DNA of 10,417 nt from NCBI GenBank assembly GCA_028293465.1, contig JAQGOT010000313.1, positions 1 through 10,417 on the forward strand, given 5' to 3'. The translations under genes were made by a program, and so were the position numbers. Shown piece after piece: positions 7,722 through 10,417 of this stretch. The first letter of the stretch is position 1. Every line of letters begins with the position of its first letter. Source of the DNA: Pedosphaera sp. (GTDB taxonomy: Bacteria > Verrucomicrobiota > Verrucomicrobiia > Limisphaerales > Pedosphaeraceae). The notes below the pieces were generated by a model, which saw only the letters and a list, made by a program, of their open reading frames with translations, searched no databases and was not told the origin of the DNA.

Positions 7722-8101
7722 ATGAACCTCCACAAAACCAAGATCCCACCAAGTGATAAAGAAAAGAAGCCAACAATAGACAGCCGTTCGTCAGAAACCT
7801 ATTCAAAGCGGCCGATCAAAGTTGCCTGGGTGGAAAGCCAGCCGAAAGTTCGCGAAAGCTGGATCAAGCTCACCAGCTTGTTTCCAGAGTTTGTTTTGTT
7901 TTTGCGCCTGTGCCTCCGGCGACGAGGCCTTGAGCGTTATTCCGTCGGAGCAACCGGATCTGGTGCTCATGGATATTTTCCTGCCACGGAGGTCTGGAAT
8001 TGAGTGCACCTCGCGGCTCAAGGCTTTGCTGCCGCAAACCCAGCTCACCAGTTGTCTTAACACTCGTAAATACCTTTGATAATTGGATGACCAGGTTATG
8101 A
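7722..8101 (+). pseudogene. Relic of a NarL/FixJ-type response regulator receiver domain
   Basis: Joining three frames rebuilds most of a CheY-like receiver domain. The first frame, from GTG 7716 or ATG 7722, gives 'IKVAWVESQPKVRESW' and 'FPEF' up to about 7895. The second gives 'CFCACASGDEAL', 'QPDLVLMDIFLP', 'SGIECTSRLKALLPQTQL' up to about 8049. The third gives 'VVLTLVNTFDNW' and ends in TGA at 8099-8101. Each shift equals one extra base; the first lies in the T-rich run at 7891-7904. The phospho-acceptor Asp in 'VLMDI' and the Thr of strand 4 ('VLT') remain, but the acidic pair of strand 1 is reduced to Glu-Ser. The last part of the receiver domain, with its conserved Lys, and the whole LuxR-type DNA-binding domain are missing. 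It would have been a transcription regulator controlled by a histidine kinase. Even if the T-run shift were a sequencing error, the gene would still be truncated. Confidence 0.7.
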
Positions 8102-10417
8102 ACAATACCGGCGTCCCTTACCTCCTCGCGTTTTTGATCTGGGCCAAACTAGCGGTCACCGCCAACGGTTCGGTGGAGCACGATCCCGTCACCCACACCG
8201 TGACCATGGCCGATGCTCGGGGCGATTTGTGCATCCGCCTGAATTACGATGGGCGCTGCTATCTCGACCGGGTGCGAGTGCGCCGTCGCGAGGTGGTCGC
8301 ACCCGATACCGGCGTGTGCAGCGCTATCATGGTGGGCGGTCAGTGGACGACCACCCGGGCCGGCATCGCCACACCGACGGTGAGCATCAATGGGAGCAAG
8401 GTTCTGGTTGACGGCATCGCCTACACCGGCGGCGGCATCGCAGTGCGGGAACGCTGGCGTTTCACTGTCGGCGACGACCGCATCGACTGGCAGATCAGTC
8501 GGGACTACCTGAACGGTGGAATGGTTGATGACACCTGCTTTCCCGGTTGGGACTTCAGCGCCATGGACATTTGGACCGGGGGTCTTTTGGACACCGGCGG
8601 TGTAGCCTGGTGCCGTTACCTTTCTGGGAACGCCTCTTACGGCGCCCACGCTGGCACGGTCACCTTCTTCAAGGCGGAACGTGGTGCTTGCCTGCGCGTC
8701 ACGCCGAGTGTTTCGGTCGGCACGCAGGTGGCATCCCGCTTCTCACACCAGCCCTCGGGGCTTTTTTCCTTCGTCCAGTCAGTCACCACCAAAGAATTGG
8801 CTCCTAATCACAATCTCCACCGCTTCAACCGGAGTCTCGACGTGTGGGCTCCCTTTCGCGTCGAACCCGGCACGGTGCAGGTGGACCTGGCGCTCCAGGT
8901 TCTCGACGGCAATACCATCCGAGGGCGTGGGACTTTCCCCGGCCTCGCCGGCAACGCCATTCGCGATCTGCTTGATACCATCGGTCGTTACGGTGTGATC
9001 GACCGGCGTACCATGGGCGGCAATGGCTGGTTGACGGGATGGGTTTGTCTGCATGAGCCATTCTTCGCTGAGATGGGGTTGGCGATTGACGATCCGGCCT
9101 ACACTACGAACTTCGCCGCCACACTTGATGAGTGGCGTGACCACGCCCAGAAGCCCGATGGCCGCGTGTTGTCGCGCTGGCATCATGACACTGGCGACAA
9201 TATGGTGCCCGGCACCTACGATCCGAAGACCGGTTTTTACGAATGCGGTTGGGGTTACACCTTGGATTCCCAGCCCGACTATGTGATCAACGTGGCGGAG
9301 CAATTCGATCTCAGCGGTGACACGGCTTGGTTGCGCGCTCACAAGGAATCCTGTGAGCGGGCCATCGACTGGCTGCTCGCCCGCGACACCGACGGTGACG
9401 GTTTGGTGGAGATGATGAACGACTCCCACACTCAAGGTAAGTCCAGCGACTGGATTGACGTGGTATGGGCTTCGTGGGAGAACGCCCTGGTCAATGCCAG
9501 CCTGTATGAAGCCATGATGCTGTGGGCCGAGCGCGAAAACATTTTGGGCGACCACGCGCGGGCCGCGCGTTACCAAGCCGCTGCCGGAAAACTCAGGGAC
9601 ACCTTTCGACGCCCCATTTCCCAAGGCGGATTCTGGAATTCCGATCAAGGCTGGTTTGTTTATTGGCGCGAGCGCGACGGTTCCGTTCACGGCGACAATC
9701 TCGTTACTCCGGTCAACTTTTGTGCCGTCGCCTACGGTCTGGCCGATGACAGGCAGCGACAACGCATCCTGGACGGCATGGAGGGGCGCATGCGCCAGGA
9801 AAATTTGTTCCACTGGCCCCTGTGTTTCCTCCCCTACGCCAAGGATGAGACCGCCAACGGATCATTTCCCGATTACGAAAACGGCGACATCTTCCTGTCC
9901 TGGGGAGAAGTCGGGGTGCGGGCCTACGCTGGCTACGATCCAGCCGTCGCAGTGGCGTATGTGCGTCGTATCCTTGATCGTTATCAACAAGACGGACTGT
10001 CATTCCAGCGCTGCCTGCGCCGCGACCAGAAGGGCGCTGGGGATGACATTCTCGCGGGTAACTGTATGACCATTGTTGGTCTCTATCGAGATATCTACGG
10101 CATCAGACCGCAGTGGAACCGGCTGCGCTTAGACCCGCACCTGACACCCGAGTTGGAGGGGACAAAGCTATCTTACTCGTTGCGTAACCAACGATATGAG
10201 CTTGCCTTGGGAATGAAGCGTTCTGCTGTTACAATTGCAGGCTTTACCGTTCGGGCCACCGGTTCCTTCGCTGTGGATGCTGCTGGTAACCGGCTCGCCT
10301 GCTTCCCAGATGATCAAGACAAGCCCGCGCTCACCCTTACTAGGAATACGACGGCGGATGTCACCGTGGATATTGACGCTTGGCCCGGAGCCAAGGGTGG
10401 CGACTGTCGCTGGACCC
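8098..10417 (+). CDS. Secreted six-hairpin glycosidase-like protein, C-terminus beyond window
   Basis: The frame is open from ATG 8098 to the last base (773 codons, no stop), so the C-terminus lies outside the window. An in-frame TAA at 8080-8082 limits the start; TTG 8083 is the only other option. Residues 1-24 (MNNTGVPYLLAFLIWAKLAV...) resemble a signal peptide, although without positive charges at the start. Residues about 25-270 look like a beta-sandwich. About 280-690 look like an (alpha/alpha)6 barrel: 'GGNGWLTGWVCLHEPFFAEM' near 306, 'FYECGWGYTLDSQPDY', 'DTDGDGLVEMMNDSHTQGKS' from 430, 'SDWIDVVWASWENALVNASL' with Trp452 and Asp454, 'GGFWNSDQGWFVYW' and 'HWPLCFLPYAKD'. After 'YGIRPQWNRLRLDPHL' a beta C-domain starts, as in GH78-, GH65- or GH63-like enzymes. 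A secreted exo-acting glycosidase is likely, but I cannot fix the GH family, the substrate or the catalytic acid and base. The start overlaps the end of the regulator relic (ATGA). Confidence 0.85.
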   Translation, partial: MNNTGVPYLLAFLIWAKLAVTANGSVEHDPVTHTVTMADARGDLCIRLNYDGRCYLDRVRVRRREVVAPDTGVCSAIMVGGQWTTTRAGIATPTVSINGSKVLVDGIAYTGGGIAVRERWRFTVGDDRIDWQISRDYLNGGMVDDTCFPGWDFSAMDIWTGGLLDTGGVAWCRYLSGNASYGAHAGTVTFFKAERGACLRVTPSVSVGTQVASRFSHQPSGLFSFVQSVTTKELAPNHNLHRFNRSLDVWAPFRVEPGTVQVDLALQVLDGNTIRGRGTFPGLAGNAIRDLLDTIGRYGVIDRRTMGGNGWLTGWVCLHEPFFAEMGLAIDDPAYTTNFAATLDEWRDHAQKPDGRVLSRWHHDTGDNMVPGTYDPKTGFYECGWGYTLDSQPDYVINVAEQFDLSGDTAWLRAHKESCERAIDWLLARDTDGDGLVEMMNDSHTQGKSSDWIDVVWASWENALVNASLYEAMMLWAERENILGDHARAARYQAAAGKLRDTFRRPISQGGFWNSDQGWFVYWRERDGSVHGDNLVTPVNFCAVAYGLADDRQRQRILDGMEGRMRQENLFHWPLCFLPYAKDETANGSFPDYENGDIFLSWGEVGVRAYAGYDPAVAVAYVRRILDRYQQDGLSFQRCLRRDQKGAGDDILAGNCMTIVGLYRDIYGIRPQWNRLRLDPHLTPELEGTKLSYSLRNQRYELALGMKRSAVTIAGFTVRATGSFAVDAAGNRLACFPDDQDKPALTLTRNTTADVTVDIDAWPGAKGGDCRWT

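Noticed and set aside
8779..9813. 344-codon open frame on the minus strand
   Set aside because: It is antisense to the glycosidase reading frame, which is continuous and has clear barrel motifs. Codon bias in GC-rich genes often leaves such shadow frames.

Overview
The window looks like accessory DNA from a member of the Verrucomicrobiota, probably close to the Pedosphaera/Limisphaerales group. The clues are: a pseudopilin with an Ala-Phe-Thr-Leu-Ile-Glu cleavage site and a C-terminal 'GGNFLFEDGS' motif; long secreted proteins rich in Thr, Asn, Ser and Gly with Ig-like modules; C-terminal modules of the '...STN..GPWT...FYKV' and '...ANWT...FFRL' type; and starts with little or no Shine-Dalgarno sequence. 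This placement rests on remembered family features, not on a search.

Every supported gene lies on the + strand. From left to right: (a) 1-660, the C-terminal part of a secreted protein that begins outside the window, followed by a strong GC hairpin at 688-713 that probably ends its transcript; (b) 895-1764, a type II secretion/type IV-pilin-like pseudopilin behind a GC-rich leader with two stem-loops; (c) 2045-3718, a secreted 557-residue enzyme-like protein of a family I recall as DUF3863/DUF3864, possibly with a polysaccharide-deacetylase-type barrel; (d) 3729-7679, a 1316-residue multidomain secreted protein starting 10 bases after (c), whose last ~520 residues are a second copy of (c) behind a sugar-binding-like module, three Ig-like modules and a domain I cannot name; (e) about 7722-8101, the decayed and truncated remains of a NarL/FixJ-type response regulator; (f) 8098 to the window end, a secreted glycosidase-like protein with an (alpha/alpha)6 barrel, cut off by the window edge.

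Together (c), (d) and (f) look like an extracellular carbohydrate-processing locus. One enzyme exists both free and tethered to binding modules, and a separate six-hairpin glycosidase lies downstream. The left-edge protein (a) carries the same sugar-binding-like module as the N-terminus of (d). The substrate cannot be read from the sequence. The most notable points are the tandem duplication with domain fusion, the very conserved core of the two copies, and the hidden response-regulator relic next to the glycosidase start. I found no tRNA, rRNA, CRISPR array, transposase or attachment site.
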